Positions 44,351-56,595 of a stretch of 64,000 nt of DNA are shown here, one piece after another (the first letter of the stretch is position 1; each line of letters opens with the position of its first letter). A program made the position numbers and the translations under genes. The notes beneath the pieces were generated by a model. The model was not told the DNA's origin and made no database searches. It saw only the letters and a program-made list of their open reading frames with translations. This stretch comes from Sambucus nigra (taxonomy: Eukaryota > Streptophyta > Magnoliopsida > Dipsacales > Adoxaceae), in assembly GCA_949130495.1 (NCBI GenBank), contig OX422214.1, positions 3,146,046-3,210,045 of the forward strand, written 5' to 3'.

Positions 44351-47300
44351 CTTGCCTTGGTTTTAAATTTTTATGCATTGAAACGATGGCGAGAGTGAGG
44401 ATTTTAGTAAGGTTGTAAGTGGATTTACTATGAACTTTAGTAAGCATTATTATGCTTGATGCAAATACGATGAAGTCTAAATTAAAGCATGCTCCATTGG
44501 GGTAGATTAATCGTTACTGTTATGCAATTTTATGAATAATGAAATCAGTTTTTTTCATTTTTATTTATTTAGAGGCATTTTTTGGGATTTTCGGTTGACA
44601 TCATTTAATTGTTATCCTCTGTTTTTGCAACATTTGAGTTGGAAGAATACAATAACTATAGATCCTTTAGTTGTGATATGTGGTGTCCTGTGATTATCAG
44701 TGCATCCAATTCTATTGTTTGAAGTGAGTTTTCCATGTCTACACATTTTATAAAGATGTACAATCTCGATTCATTTTATAAATAGACATTCCAACAAACA
44801 TTTATAAATATACATTTGGGATATGACACACCTTTTGAAATCCTTTCTAATTTTCGTCCCGATATGACATATATGCTTTTATCGCTTATATGTTTTAATC
44901 TATTTATGATATCTGGGATGATTGTACGTATGCATATATTCAAGTTGGTTCATACTTTTATTCAACACATATGGTTATGTAGAGGTGCATAAGTAGGATT
45001 TGGGGATACATTAGTTGGATGTTGGTATTAAGTTTGTGAATGAAACTAAGGCTGGAATTCAAGACCTGATATGCGGTTGTAAATATAATATTCTTCTTAT
45101 GTTTTGTAGGTTTTGGAATGAGAATGAGTCGATGGGCATTGGCGATTGGTAGGCGGGGTGGCGTTTCGTTGCTTGAATCCCATTGCATTTTTCTTTGTAC
45201 TTTCATCAGTCAGTGAAGCGGAGAGGGTGTTCAAGTTGAATAAATGGGTTGTCTATGTTGGGTCTGAGGGATGGGTATACCCCTTCATCTATGGGGTGAG
45301 AATGTGTTCCAAGCCATTTGTGATAGATGCGGGGATATCATAAATATAGATGAGGAGTTGTAGGCAGGAGAAGAGCTGAAATGGGCTCGGATTTGTGAGG
45401 AAATAATACTCTGCCGGAGGCTTATTTGAGTTGCCCATTTGGTCCGAGTTATAGTGAAGATAGAGGGTCACTCAAATGGGCAACACAAATGCTATTGAGC
45501 AACTGATGTATAAAAAAGAGGTGATCACTAAGTACTTAGTCTTTCTAAATTCTATGGATGTTTGATTTAGATGTTCGAGACCAAAATTTTGATTTTCTTT
45601 ATGATATATTAATCCTTAACGTTTTTTTTTTCAATTTAAAGTTTGCAACAAATTTGGATGGCATTCATTTGGGTAGTTTTCTCTCTAGAGCTAGCAATTT
45701 GACATGGTGTACATCTTCTGATCAGTTGCGGAATAAAGATCAAAACCCATCTGAGATGCACTTATTCTACCCATTTCATTTCATGGACCTATTCTCAGAG
45801 GATGTGTTCCTGCTGGTGAAAGAATGGCAACATGGACCTATTTTGATCAGCTTTACCTTATACTCGATATAGGAAAAAAAGTCACTCTCTTATGCAGAGA
45901 ATAAGAATTTTGATACTGGGCAGCCTTGAAAAAGAAGACGTGAGGCTGGAGAATCTAAAGGTAAATCGGGTTTCATCTCAATGGTTTTCCTCGAACTATT
46001 AGACAAGCGGTAAGTTTCTTTTCTATTTTCAATGCTCATTGTATTATTTCAAGTTTTTTCGGATTGTAATATTATTAATTAAATTCATGGAATGCTTGCT
46101 AAGATCCAAAATATTTAGAAAGCACACATTAAATTTTTTTTAAAAATTTATTTACCATTGTCTTTACAAAGTATCTGTGTTCATACAAAGTATCTTTTCA
46201 TTATAAGCTATGTCAACATGATGGGTTTCTTTACACATTTTGTATATACACTATACATCGCACTTCATTTTGTTGTGTTTATAACATTTTCTATTGTTCA
46301 ATTTAAAGTTTATAGTTTAATATTTAATTGAATTTGTTGAACTTAAAGCGAATCGACCGGATTATTATATATGAACTTATTTTTTTCAATCTAATCATGT
46401 GAATGTAGTGGAACGACAACAACACCGACTTTCAGTTCTGGTAAAATTGACATGAATGTTCCTGGTGAAAAGCCCCCGAAACATGAAATTGACAAGAATG
46501 GTCGATCCATATACAGCGTATGCGGTCAAGTATGGGGTTTACCTTTGGTAAGGCAGATTACAGCTTACAGCTTAGAGCTCACATCTCTATCCACATTGGT
46601 ATGCTTATTTTTTTGGACGAGTTGCCAAGGTAACCCCCTATTTTCTATAATTTTGTATATATACAAATTACCTAAAATATATAATAGACATATTAGAAAT
46701 AAGTAACTATAAATAAGAAAGTATACTAAACTATTTCAACATATGCATATCATTGTTGCACATTGCTACTCTGATTTGATGTGGCCATATTTGTTCAATA
46801 ACAGTTCCTGTAGAAATAAAAAGGAAATGCCATCTCCAATGGGTTCAATTCATTCTTTATCCTCTTAGGAGGCTGCTGCCGATAAGGATCAAATAGGTTA
46901 TGAATCATGTGTTACTTCCTCTGCTGAATCGTGTGCTATTGCCCCCGCCCCTATGTGCTACTGCCCCCACTGAATCGGGTGCTACTGCCCCCTATGTGTT
47001 TTCATATTTGTCCTGTACTATTTATATTATACGTATCATATGATATTATTTAGTTTCATTTGTAGTTGGAGTTTACTTTTTCCTGTGATAAAGTAACGCT
47101 TGAACATTGACTACTAGATAAATTTGCTTTCAGGCTGCCAATTTCAAAAAATGAAGTTACATGCCACGCAGTGGGTTCATCTCACTACCACGCAGCGCTT
47201 TAGCTCACTGCCATGCAGCGCTTCATCTCATCACCCATCAGCGCTTCAGCCCACGGCTACGCACCCCTCACCTCAGCCCTTGCGAGGGTGCAACGCTTTA

Positions 47301-48100
47301 GCTCACTGCTTACACTGCTACTGTATGCAGCTGCAATGCACTGCACATCAGCTCACTCCCAAGGTTTTTGTTATGTAGTATTGTCCACATTAGGGATCCA
47401 TTTATGAATATTGTTAAATTGTTTACGTGGTTTATATGAGGTTCGGGACAGATTGTCAATATTATTGTTATTGGTGTATTTTTTATTTCTTAAACATAGT
47501 GGATAGCCCTATAAACAGAGGAAGTTCTGCCCAATTTTTTTAAATTGTTTAAAATTATTTACAATACAAAAAACCTTTCGACTTAAATTATTTGTAATGC
47601 AATTTTCATATGTGGAATATATTATTTTATTTCATTTCTTTTACATCTGCTTTAATTATGTCGATTCGATATATTTCCTTTAAGTAAGTTCACACATTTT
47701 AATGAATTTCACTTGCTAGACGAATTGCATATAATCTATCTATCGTCTTTCTCTAATGCGGTTTACTTTGAAAGATACCATATTTATTATTGTAATTTTA
47801 TTATTTTGATACTTCAAGTTTTATATCGTGTACTATTATTGGGACAAAACATTCTAAATTTTATAAATTGTTTACACTTATAATTTGTAAAATATTTATT
47901 AATTGCATTATATACGATGCAAGAAGTGTTGAAGGCATGCGAGTTGAAGTCATGACGCGCACAACTTTGGGAATTATGACCAATTTTTTAAAAATTATAT
48001 TTTGTTTTGTTGGAGAAATAAATTATTTCCGTTTCGCAATTACGTACTTTTGGAAATTTTTGCCGTTTTGCGATTACGTACATTGCAAATTTTCGTTCTG
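44351..48100. other. Interior of the Helitron-like insertion without recognised genes
   Basis: Short plus-strand open stretches lie at 45146-45343, 45558-45872 and 46452-46706. The last begins near a possible splice acceptor and reads M-N-V-P-G-E-K-P-P-K, which I do not recognise. Imperfect repeats of gtgctactgccccc occur near 46940-46995, and of acgcagcgctt-like words near 47190-47270. These could be captured exon pieces. Confidence 0.4.
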
Positions 48101-48140
48101 CCTTCAGGCACGGGCATACACTAGTATATATATATATATA

Positions 48141-48536
48141 GGAGAATTATCACCTACATAATACCCCATACATCACACATAGTTGTAAGCCCTAAAATAC
48201 TTTCTTTTCTACTTTTATTTTTCTCTTGAAATTTACCTTCCAGTCAACCCATGTTAAAAAAAATTAAGTCAAAATACATCTTGTAGCTACTTTTAAAAAA
48301 TTCACAAAAAACTGCTCAAAATGCCTTATTTATAAGGGTCTGCACCAATAATTTTTTGTTAATTTTTAAAAATAGCTACAAAATGTATTTTGACTTAATT
48401 TTTTGCATATGGGTTGACTGGAAGGTTAATTTTTTTTTTTTTTTTTTTTTTGCGAAAAATAAAATATTAAGAAAAATAGTTTTTTAGAGACTAGAACAAA
48501 GTGTGATGTATACATAATGATGTATGTGAGCTTTCC
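48141..48536. mobile_element. Foldback MITE
   Basis: The left end (ggagaattatcacctacat) and the reverse complement of the right end (ggaaagctcacatacat) are similar. Both arms have catacatcacac-like words. The inner arms pair almost perfectly: ttccagtcaacccat at 48239 and atgggttgactggaa near 48408. A run of about 24 T lies in the right arm. No ORF. The superfamily was not decided. Confidence 0.75.
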
Positions 48537-48819
48537 TCTCTCTCTCTCTCTCTATCTCTGAGAGAAAGGGGAGAGAGAGAGAAAGACGTAGAAATAACCC
48601 CAAAATTGAAGTGTGTTGGGTTTACATAACAATGGGCCTTTTTTGAAAATAATCAACAACAATGGTTGCGTGTTGATAAAATATACCCGATGTAATCAGC
48701 CAAAAAATCTAAAAGAACTATGGTTCCGAGGAGAACTGGAGAAATACCTCAAACAGAATATTCAAAAACTCAAGAAAATATCTCCAATAGTAATGGTGGA
48801 AACCTTAGTTGGATTGGGG
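48537..48819. other. CT/GA microsatellite and unassigned DNA, probably element E
   Basis: A CT-run (48536-48556) is followed by a GA-run. The plus-strand open stretch 48613-48852 has no motif. By position and orientation this would be the leader downstream of the internal E promoter. Confidence 0.35.
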
Positions 48820-49130
48820 TTATATAGCACTCTAAGAACATGGAGGGTTTAAGTAATGGGAAGAAGAAGAGTTTAGAGTGAAGAGTTGAGTGATCTTTAG
48901 AGAGAAAAACGAATTTGGGAATTTAAAAAATGAGTTCAAATGGCCAAATAGAAAAGAAAACGAACCGACATCCAAAAATAACGATCATTCGAACGACATG
49001 TGCCTTGTTCGACTGACGTCGTTGGAATGACTTTCTAATGATCCTTCGACTGGGAAATCATCCGTGACTGATAGGCGATTCGTTAAAAGGTCGTTTGAAC
49101 GACAATCGAACGATTTTGAACGACATCCTC
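48820..49130 (-). promoter_or_regulatory. Internal promoter-like region of element E: dyad cluster and TATA box
   Basis: Read on the minus strand, six or seven half-dyads resembling gtcgttcgaacgac lie between 49130 and 48981, and a TATA-like GCTATATAAC at 48828-48819 follows. This is the same order and direction, relative to the accessory ORF, as at 31500-31680 in C. Joining it to E requires removing the MITE and the Helitron-like DNA. Confidence 0.45.
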
Positions 49131-49144
49131 TTTTCTCCCAGGAT

Positions 49145-49149
49145 ATTCA
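49145..49149 (+). repeat. Element G target site duplication, left copy
   Basis: attca, repeated at 59228-59232. Confidence 0.85.
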
Positions 49150-51774
49150 TGTAATAACCCTTACTTTTGAGAAATTCATTTTATATTATTTTATTGTGCG
49201 AAGTAATTATATAAAATAATGGATGAAGGAGTAAATATCAATTAAGTGGGTTAATAAAGAATATTTACTAGATTGTTGCATATTTACTGTTACGTGTATG
49301 TAAATATCATCATGTTACGTTTTATAGTGTCGTGTGCTTTAAATGGCATTTATGGTATAAATGAAGTCGGGACTTGAAATGACTTAAATATTTCCGGATA
49401 CTAATTTAGAGGGCATAGTTAGTCCCGAAATAGTCAAGATAGTCAAAATAAGTGCCATATTGTATTTTTGGGTTTCGAGCCCTTTTGATTGGTATTGACT
49501 TAAATGTGTAGTTACGAGTCATCTTAATGGTATATTTACGTTTAGAGATGGGAATTAAGGATAGAGGCCCGTTTAAGTCTTGCACCTCATTTTACTTTCT
49601 TAAGTTTGTATTTACTAAACCTAGAGAGAAAGAGAGAAGAAAAGAATTGTGGATAAAAGAAGAGAAATGAGAAGAATTGGAGATTTGGGGTTTGATCTTG
49701 CATTCATCTTCCAAGAATCCGAGATTTTAGTTTAAAGCAAGTTTCTTACTTGCTAATACATGATTTGAGATGAATAAATTGTATTGATAGTTATGTATTG
49801 GTATCAATTGAACAAATGGGGAATTTAAGGATTTTTGTGGTGTTTGAGCCCCCTAGTCATAGTTTAAATAGATGTTGTGTGGAGAATAGGAGTTAGTATT
49901 CATGTAGGATGGTTTTTGTTAGTTTAATGGTGGTTGATGTGTTTAGAAATGGAATTTGGATAAACTAGGGTTCATAACTCGTAGCCCCATTCTTGGCAAA
50001 TTCGCCGCTTCTTGCGAATCGATTCGCTAAGGGGGAGGCTAGAGGTCTGGGAACCTGAATCGATTTCGGTTAAGGCCGAATCGATTCGGCCTGGGGCAGA
50101 ATGTTGATTTATCCATCCGAATTGATTCACTTTTGGGAGAATCGATTCGCTGCATGGGGCGAATCGATTTGGCCCTAGGGCGAATCGAGTCAAAATCTTG
50201 TTGTTTTGAGTTAAACCCTTTTCTTTTAGGTTTACAACTTAGGAACCTTCTTTTATGAAGTAAACTTATTGTCCTAGAGTCCTACATTAGTAATGTAACT
50301 ACTCAAGGTTAGAAGGGGATAGTTGGGGCTTATTCTAGGGATTAGCAAATAGATGATTAGGTATTTCTTTCCCGTAACAAGTTAGTTTGAAATTATGAAA
50401 TGTAGAATTAAACAATTGAGGAACTTTCAACACGTTATTGGGATATGCTAGACTCGGTGGTTTATAATAACACCATAAATTCTTGGAGAATAAAGAAGGG
50501 GCTATTAATCATTGAGGTTATAATGATTGTATAAATTACGTATGACTCCGGATAAAATGTGAAGTATATATCAAAATGAGAATAAAATTGTAAATCATAA
50601 TTTACATAAACACACCTCTCTAAATGCTATCATAAGGGAAGTACGCGCATGAGGTGAAGTCCCCTGGCTAGTGAATGCAGGGTGAATATAGTCCTCGGTC
50701 ATTGGACCAGTTATTATGTATAGTGTATTTATTATTCGAAGTGAGGTAGTTTTGGGTGAGGGTTATGACTCACTATCGAAGGTATATGGACACTTCCCGA
50801 CATTGCGTTGTAGGATGACCATGTTGTCTTAATTGATAGGCCCTGGAAGATGATAGTTATTTAGGGGCGCGTCTAGTGGGGAAACTCAGAAGGACAGCCT
50901 TAGAATCGTTATATATGGTTGAATGTAACTATTCTTGTTCAAGTGGGACTTGATTTATGATAAAGTGCTCTAAGATAAAATGGCTTTAAATACGGTTCCA
51001 AATAATATTTGGGAACGATGCAATGAAACGGTGTATAAAGAATGGTGATTTTTTTAGTTAACAATGATTATTCATACCCTCTTGTATAATTGAATTAAAT
51101 TTATAGTCATTCTAACTGCTTTAGTTTATGCTCTATGATTGAGTAGGTAGATTCTTATCATTATCAATGATAATTATTGCTCATAACTATCATACTCTTT
51201 ATTCATCTGGTGATTATATAAAACCGGGCCCTGACTCGTTAATATTTCTTATTGTGCATGAAACATATATTCGCTCAGGTGCTCCGCCGCAAGGACGCCC
51301 GTATTGACTTCCCCATTCATGTGTCTTGGAGCTGCAACAGCTTGCGGATGTTGCGGGATATATTGTTATAGACGCCTTCATTTTTGTATTCTAGTTATGA
51401 TGGAGCTATTTATTCGAGCGTATGGCCCAATCTTTTGTATTTGCCTACTGTAATGTATTATGTAACTTAATGTAATTGTTGAATATAAGTTGTAAGAGGC
51501 TGTTAACCGACCGCCTATTCGGTTATTGTATTATATATGTACTATTCATTTTACTTCTTGTAGATTTATCCAGCTTCTCTTCAAAATTGGGTTCTTTAAA
51601 TGCTTTTATTTCAATTTACATATAATATTTTGACAATCCATTTTCCAAAATTATAGGTGGTTATCTCGTAAGCTTATTATATTTTTGGTGATGCTAAGAA
51701 TGGGCCATCTATGTCCCTATTAATAATGGAGTATCGGGGTGGCCACCTCTTATTTTGATAAGCCGATTATCACA
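49150..51774 (+). repeat. Element G 5' LTR
   Basis: 2625 bases, ending gattatcaca. It contains several copies of the palindromic word cgaatcgattcg at 50014-50190, and a TATA-like gattatataaaacc near 51214. Confidence 0.9.
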
Positions 51775-51776
51775 TA

Positions 51777-51788
51777 TGGTATCAGAGC
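51777..51788 (+). other. Element G primer binding site
   Basis: TGGTATCAGAGC, two bases after the LTR, complementary to initiator tRNA-Met. Confidence 0.93.
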
Positions 51789-51945
51789 ATCAGGTTCTAG
51801 AGTCTTTAGGATCTATGCGTACTTATCATATTCTACCATAGCGTTATTTGATATAGAGCTTAATGTTAGGACTATTTTATTGCCTATGTTTGCAATCTTC
51901 TGTAAAATAAATTGTTCTAAATAGTATTCAAATTCTAGTGTTTCC

Positions 51946-53057
51946 TTGTCTCAGATGCTGCCTAAGAGAGGTCATCCCTCTAGAAGAAATATAGTTATAG
52001 ATTATGATGTTGGTCCTCCACCGCCGCCGCAAGGAACAATAAATGCAGCTGAAGTGGCCAATATTATGGCCCAAGCGGTCAATGCTAGTATGACTGTCGT
52101 AGTTCAGCAATTGCCACAATCCCAACAACCACGAGCTCAGGAAGTACAAGCTCCTGCGGTATCTTCTTCGTGGGAAAGAGTCAGAGAATCCTTTTTAAAG
52201 TGCCATCCCCCAGAATTTCAAGGAGGCTCCGATGTGATAGTATCTAATCAATGGAAAAAGAATATGCAGTGCCATCTTCGCATGGTGGAGTGTAGTGAGG
52301 AAAGGAAACAAATCCTTGCTACTTTTTAACCTCGTTGGAGCTACATTACATTGGTGGGAATCGATGACTACGCCGGAGCACAGGGATAATATGACTATCA
52401 ATGATTTTTCGGTTTTGTTTGATCGGAAGTATTTTCCTCACGCAGTTCAAAGGGAGATGAGGAAAAGACTGCAAGATGTAGTGCAAGGTGAACGTTCAGT
52501 TGTGGAATACGAAGAGGAATTCACTTGTTTAGCCAGTTTTGTGCCGGATGAGGTGACTCCGGAGGAGAGGAAAATATCAAAGTTCATGGGAGGTTTACAC
52601 TGGAGGATATGGCAACATTTGTTGGACAATCCATCTTTATAGACTTTTGGAGATGTGATGAACGCGGCGTTACTCCATTGTCAAGAACATCGGTTGTATA
52701 TTCAAAGTAGTAAGAAGGCTTCACTGTCGGGGCAAGCGGCTAAACCAGGAGGTAATGGGGCAGGAGGAGGAACACTACCCTCGTCCCAATCATCGAGAAA
52801 TAAACACAAAGAAAGGGACACCTAGCAAGGGGACTTGTCAAAAAGGCAGCGCTTTGGTGGATTTAATGTTGGTGGCAGTAATAGTAGGCACGGTTAGGGA
52901 ACCCAGCAACAAGCACGTCGGGGGTGGTAATGGGGGTAGAGGCCATCCAGGACAAGGTTTTGGGTAGTTTAGAAATAACCGGGGCTGAAATCAGGATAAT
53001 ATGGCAGGTCGATGGTTTTAATGTGGAGATTCGGGTAATTTCAAGAAGGCGTGTACA
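51946..53057 (+). pseudogene. Element G gag, broken
   Basis: An open stretch at 51946-52329 (Pro/Gln-rich N-terminus, then P-P-E-F-Q-G) shifts frame near 52310 to 52295-52642. That part reads A-T-L-H-W-W and R-K-Y-F-P as in chromovirus Gag. After a stop at 52640 the reading is fragmentary. A degenerate zinc knuckle near 53020-53055 has C-G-D-S-G-N-F-K-K-A-C, with a stop beside the first Cys and Asn instead of His. The likely start is the second Met (M-L-P-K-R). Confidence 0.82.
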
Positions 53058-53189
53058 CAGTTGATTGGGGGACATCTTCCTAGGATTCCACAGCATCCAC
53101 AGGTCAAGTTGCCGCCACAAGTGCCTAACCCAGTTGTCCCTCCACAACAGGGACAACTATAGTATGGTCAAATTTACCACATACAGGAT

Positions 53190-53775
53190 GCTATGCTTCC
53201 TTCGGCCCCGCCAGCGCCACCAGCTATTGAGGGTAAGTTTCCCATTCATGGGCACACGGGTCGTGTATTATTTGATACGGGTGTGACACACTCATTTATT
53301 TGTAGAAGCTTCGCTCAGTCTACAGAGTTGATTAAATCTGTGGAAAGTACCTTCACTTGTGTTGAATCTTTTATGGGTGATGGTTCACTCATTTTCTTTG
53401 TCTGTAAATAAGTAGAAATAAACCTTGGTAACTTGTGTTTTGAGGCCGATTTGCTCATCCTTGATATGGTCGGGTATGATGTAATCCTGGGAATGGATTG
53501 GCTAGTGAAGTATCATGCGATAGTTAATTGTTATGGGAAAAGTAAAGTTTTCCCATTCTGGGGCAAGAAATGTTTTTAGTGTCTATGCCTCATTCGGAGG
53601 GAGGTTCTAACACTTACTTGTACTGTATCGTAGAGGAGACTTCTCGGGATGTAGTCATTTCCTTAGATTCAATTCCGATTGTTAGAGATTTCCAAGATAT
53701 TTTTTGGGAAATACCGGGTTTGCCTCCAAGTAGGGAAATTGAGTGCGTAATTGATTTAGCACAAGGAACGTGATC
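53190..53775 (+). pseudogene. Element G protease, broken
   Basis: The reading V-L-F-D-T-G-V-T-H-S-F-I at 53263-53298 is a retropepsin site in which the usual D-T-G-A-S has become D-T-G-V-T. A stop follows at 53409. The reading resumes near 53570-53773 in another frame (D-I-F, G-L-P-P-S-R-E-I-E), the linker before RT. Confidence 0.8.
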
Positions 53776-55010
53776 GATTGCTAGAGCCTCGTACCGTATA
53801 GCTCATGTTGAGATGAGGGAGTTAAGAGAACAGATTCAGAAATTGTTAGAACAAGGTTTCATTAGGCTAAGTACGTCTTCGTGGGGCGCTCCGGTGTTAT
53901 TTTTGAAGAAAAGAGACGGTTCTCTCCGGTTGTGTGTTGACTACAGGGAGTTAAATAAAGTCACCATCCGGAACAAATACTCATTACCTTAAATTTATGA
54001 TTTGTTTGATCAACCTAGGGGAGGGTCGTACTTCTCTAAAATAGATTTGAGGATTGGGTATCATTAGTTGAGGATACAAGAGAAAGATGTGTCCAAAACT
54101 TCTTTTCTAACTAGATATGGGTCCTACGAATTTCTGGTTACGCCTTTCGAACTAACCAATGCCCCCGTCGTGTTTATGGAACTTATGAATAGAGTGTTTT
54201 GAGACCACCTGGAGAAGTTTGTTATAGTATTCATTGATGACATCCTAGTGTATTTTCAAACAGAATATGATCAAGCTACTCATTAACGGTTGGTCCTGCA
54301 CACGTTGAGGGATCATCAACTATATGCCAAGTTTGAAAAGTGCGGTTTTTGGTTGCAGGAAGTATAGTTTTTGGGTCACATTGTGACAGCCCAGGGTATT
54401 TCAGTAGACCCAAGTAAAGTTATTGCGGTGAGGTAATGGGGTCAGCCCACGACACCTACCGAGATCCGTAGTTTTCTGGGTTTGGCAGGATAATATCGCA
54501 GATTTATCAAGGGTTTTTCTAAAATTGCTAGCCCTTTGATAAACTTAACCCGAAAAGGGGTGAGGTTTGTTTGGGATGATTCTTGTCAGTTAGCTTTTGA
54601 TGAGCTGAAGAATAAGTTGACCTCTGCTCTAGTCCTTGCGTTACCAAGGCCAGGATTGGAATATTTGGTCTTTACCGACGCATCTCTGCAAGGGTTGGGA
54701 GGTGTACTACAATAAGAGCAGCGGGCTATTTCTTATGCTTCTCGTAAGCTAAAGCCCCATGAAAAGAATTATCCAGTGCATGATTTGGAACTTGCTGCAA
54801 TAGTTTTTTTCCTTGAAGATTTGGAGGCATTATCTCATGGGGGAGAAATTTAGTCTTTTCACGGACCAAAAATTGTTGCAATATTTATTTTCACAGAAAT
54901 ATTTAAATATGAGACAGCGCCGACGGTTAGAGTTTGTGAAAGACTACCAATTTGATATTCATTATCACCCGGGCAAGGCGAATGTAGTGGAGGATGCATT
55001 GAGTCGGAAA
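53776..55010 (+). pseudogene. Element G reverse transcriptase and RNase H, broken
   Basis: Readable in pieces: [13 protein letters not shown] near 53910, S-K-I-D-L-R near 54040, the active site F-I-D-D-I-L-V near 54229-54249, L-G-H-I-V near 54374, and F-T-D-A-S of RNase H near 54672. The RNase H end, H-P-G-K-A-N, is near 54967. More than ten in-frame stops occur, several of them TAG or TAA at former Gln codons. There is one RNase H only, unlike elements A and B. Confidence 0.88.
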
Positions 55011-56090
55011 CCCGAGGGGGAATTAGCCTTGGTATGGAAGGCTAAATGGAAGGAGCTTAGCCAGAAGGACGCGGTTGGTAGGGAATTTATGTCGTTGTTA
55101 ACCATTACGCCTACTATTGTGGCAAAGGTGGTGGAAGATCAAGGAAAGGACAAAGGCTCTCAGGATCGTATACACCAATTGTTAACCGAGGGAGCGAAAT
55201 CCTACTCTATAAGTTCGGAGGGTGGGTTAAATTTCCACGGGGGACTTATTGTCCCAGATGAAGAGGACTTAAGGCGGGCCGTAATGATAGAATCTCATGG
55301 GTCCAAATTTGCAGTACATCCGGGTAATGATAAAATGTACCAAGACATGCGCCGTCAGTATTGGTGGCCAGGCATGAAACGGGACATTTCTGAATTTATT
55401 TCCCAATGAACCATTTGTCAATTGGTGAAAGTAGGTCATCAGGACCAGCGGGTTTGTTACAGCCATTGGAAATATCGGTATGGAAGTAGGAACGTATCTC
55501 GATGGACTTTATCATGGGATTACCAACATCGTAGAGCGGTCACGATTCCATTTGGGCTATTATTGATCGTTTTACTAAGTCAACACATTTCCTACCCGTA
55601 CGTACAGATTTCAATAATTCTTGTTATACTCGGCTATTTATTACAGAGGTTGTTAGACTCCACGGGGTGCCCATAAATATAGTCTCCGATAGAGATAAGA
55701 TTTTTGTTTCCCATTTTTGGTGAAGTTTCCAAGAAGCTATGGGAACCAAATTGAAGTTGAGTACCTCCTATCACCCATAAATAGATGGGCAGATAGAAAG
55801 AGTCAACCAAATGTTGGAGGACATGCTCCGAATGTGTGTGCTTGATTTCAAAGGTGGTTGGGAACAATATCTGCCTTTGGTAGAATTTGGTTATAATAAT
55901 TCGTACCCATTCACTATCGGGATGGCACCCTATGAATCTTTGTATGGCCGACCATTTAGATCACCCACTTGTTGGTTGGAGGTGGGGGATAATAAATTTC
56001 TTGGACCTGAAATGATCCAAGATACTTATTCCAAGATTGAACTCATTCGAAGTCGCATCCAAATATCTCAAGATTGACAAAAGAGTTATG
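55011..56090 (+). pseudogene. Element G integrase, broken
   Basis: The zinc-binding part is near 55290-55425 (H-P-G-N-D-K-M, then T-I-C-Q-L-V-K after a stop; the first Cys position is not clear). The core shows I-I-D-R-F-T-K-S near 55560, I-V-S-D-R-D near 55679 and D-G-Q-I-E-R-V-N near 55785, so the three acidic residues can be identified. Frame changes and stops separate the pieces. An open stretch at 55811-56077 covers the part after the catalytic Glu. Confidence 0.87.
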
Positions 56091-56575
56091 TTGATGCTAA
56101 TAGGAGGCATGTAGAGTTAGAGGTTGGAGATCAAGTCTTGGTGCGAGTATCGCCAATGAAAGGTATAAGGCGATTTAGGAAGAAAGGAAAGCGTGCGCCG
56201 CACTACGTTGGACCTTTTCCCATTATTGCCAAGGTAGGCCCAGTGGCGTATCAACTTGCCTTACTGGAACACTTACAACAAATTCATGATGTGTTTCATG
56301 TTTCCTCATGGAAAAAGTATAAGAGGTGTGAATGATCTCACTGGCACATTCCTTTAGATGATGTTGAATTGAACCCGATATTTCATACGAGGAACAACCA
56401 GTTGCAATCTTAGAACACGGGGAGCAAATACTGAGATCTCGAGTGGTGCCCTTGGTTCGTGTTCAATGAGGTCATCCAAACACAGAGGAATCAACGTGGG
56501 AGCGTGAGGACAATATGCGAGAGAAGTATCCACATCTCTATTTGCAAGGTACGCCTGAATTTTGAGGGAAAAATT
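56091..56575 (+). pseudogene. Element G integrase C-terminus and chromodomain remnant
   Basis: The GPY/F region G-P-F-P-I and the following I-H-D-V-F-H-V-S are readable at 56205-56315. After stops, another frame reads E-E-Q-P-V-A-I-L near 56390 and then W-E-R-E-D near 56500 and Y-P-H-L near 56527, the layout of Tekay chromodomains. These domains direct insertion into heterochromatin in related elements. No intact domain remains. Confidence 0.75.
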
Positions 56576-56580
56576 CCCTC

Positions 56581-56595
56581 ACAAGGGGGCGAGTA
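56581..56595 (+). other. Element G polypurine tract
   Basis: acaagggggcgagta, directly before the 3' LTR. Confidence 0.85.

Larger units (their letters stand above)
42242..48124 (+). mobile_element. Helitron-like non-autonomous insertion (3' end supported, 5' end not)
   Basis: The right end reads ggcacgggcatacactag followed by T. A small hairpin (TGCC-TTCA-GGCA) precedes CTAG, as at plant Helitron 3' ends. No terminal inverted repeat is needed or seen. The 5' end should begin TC after an A; I could not place it and use the end of a TA run near 42241. No Rep/helicase is visible. The insertion separates two parts of element E. Inside are a Pro/Ser/Thr-rich open stretch, a 644-base tandem duplication and short unrecognised ORFs. 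Confidence 0.4.
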
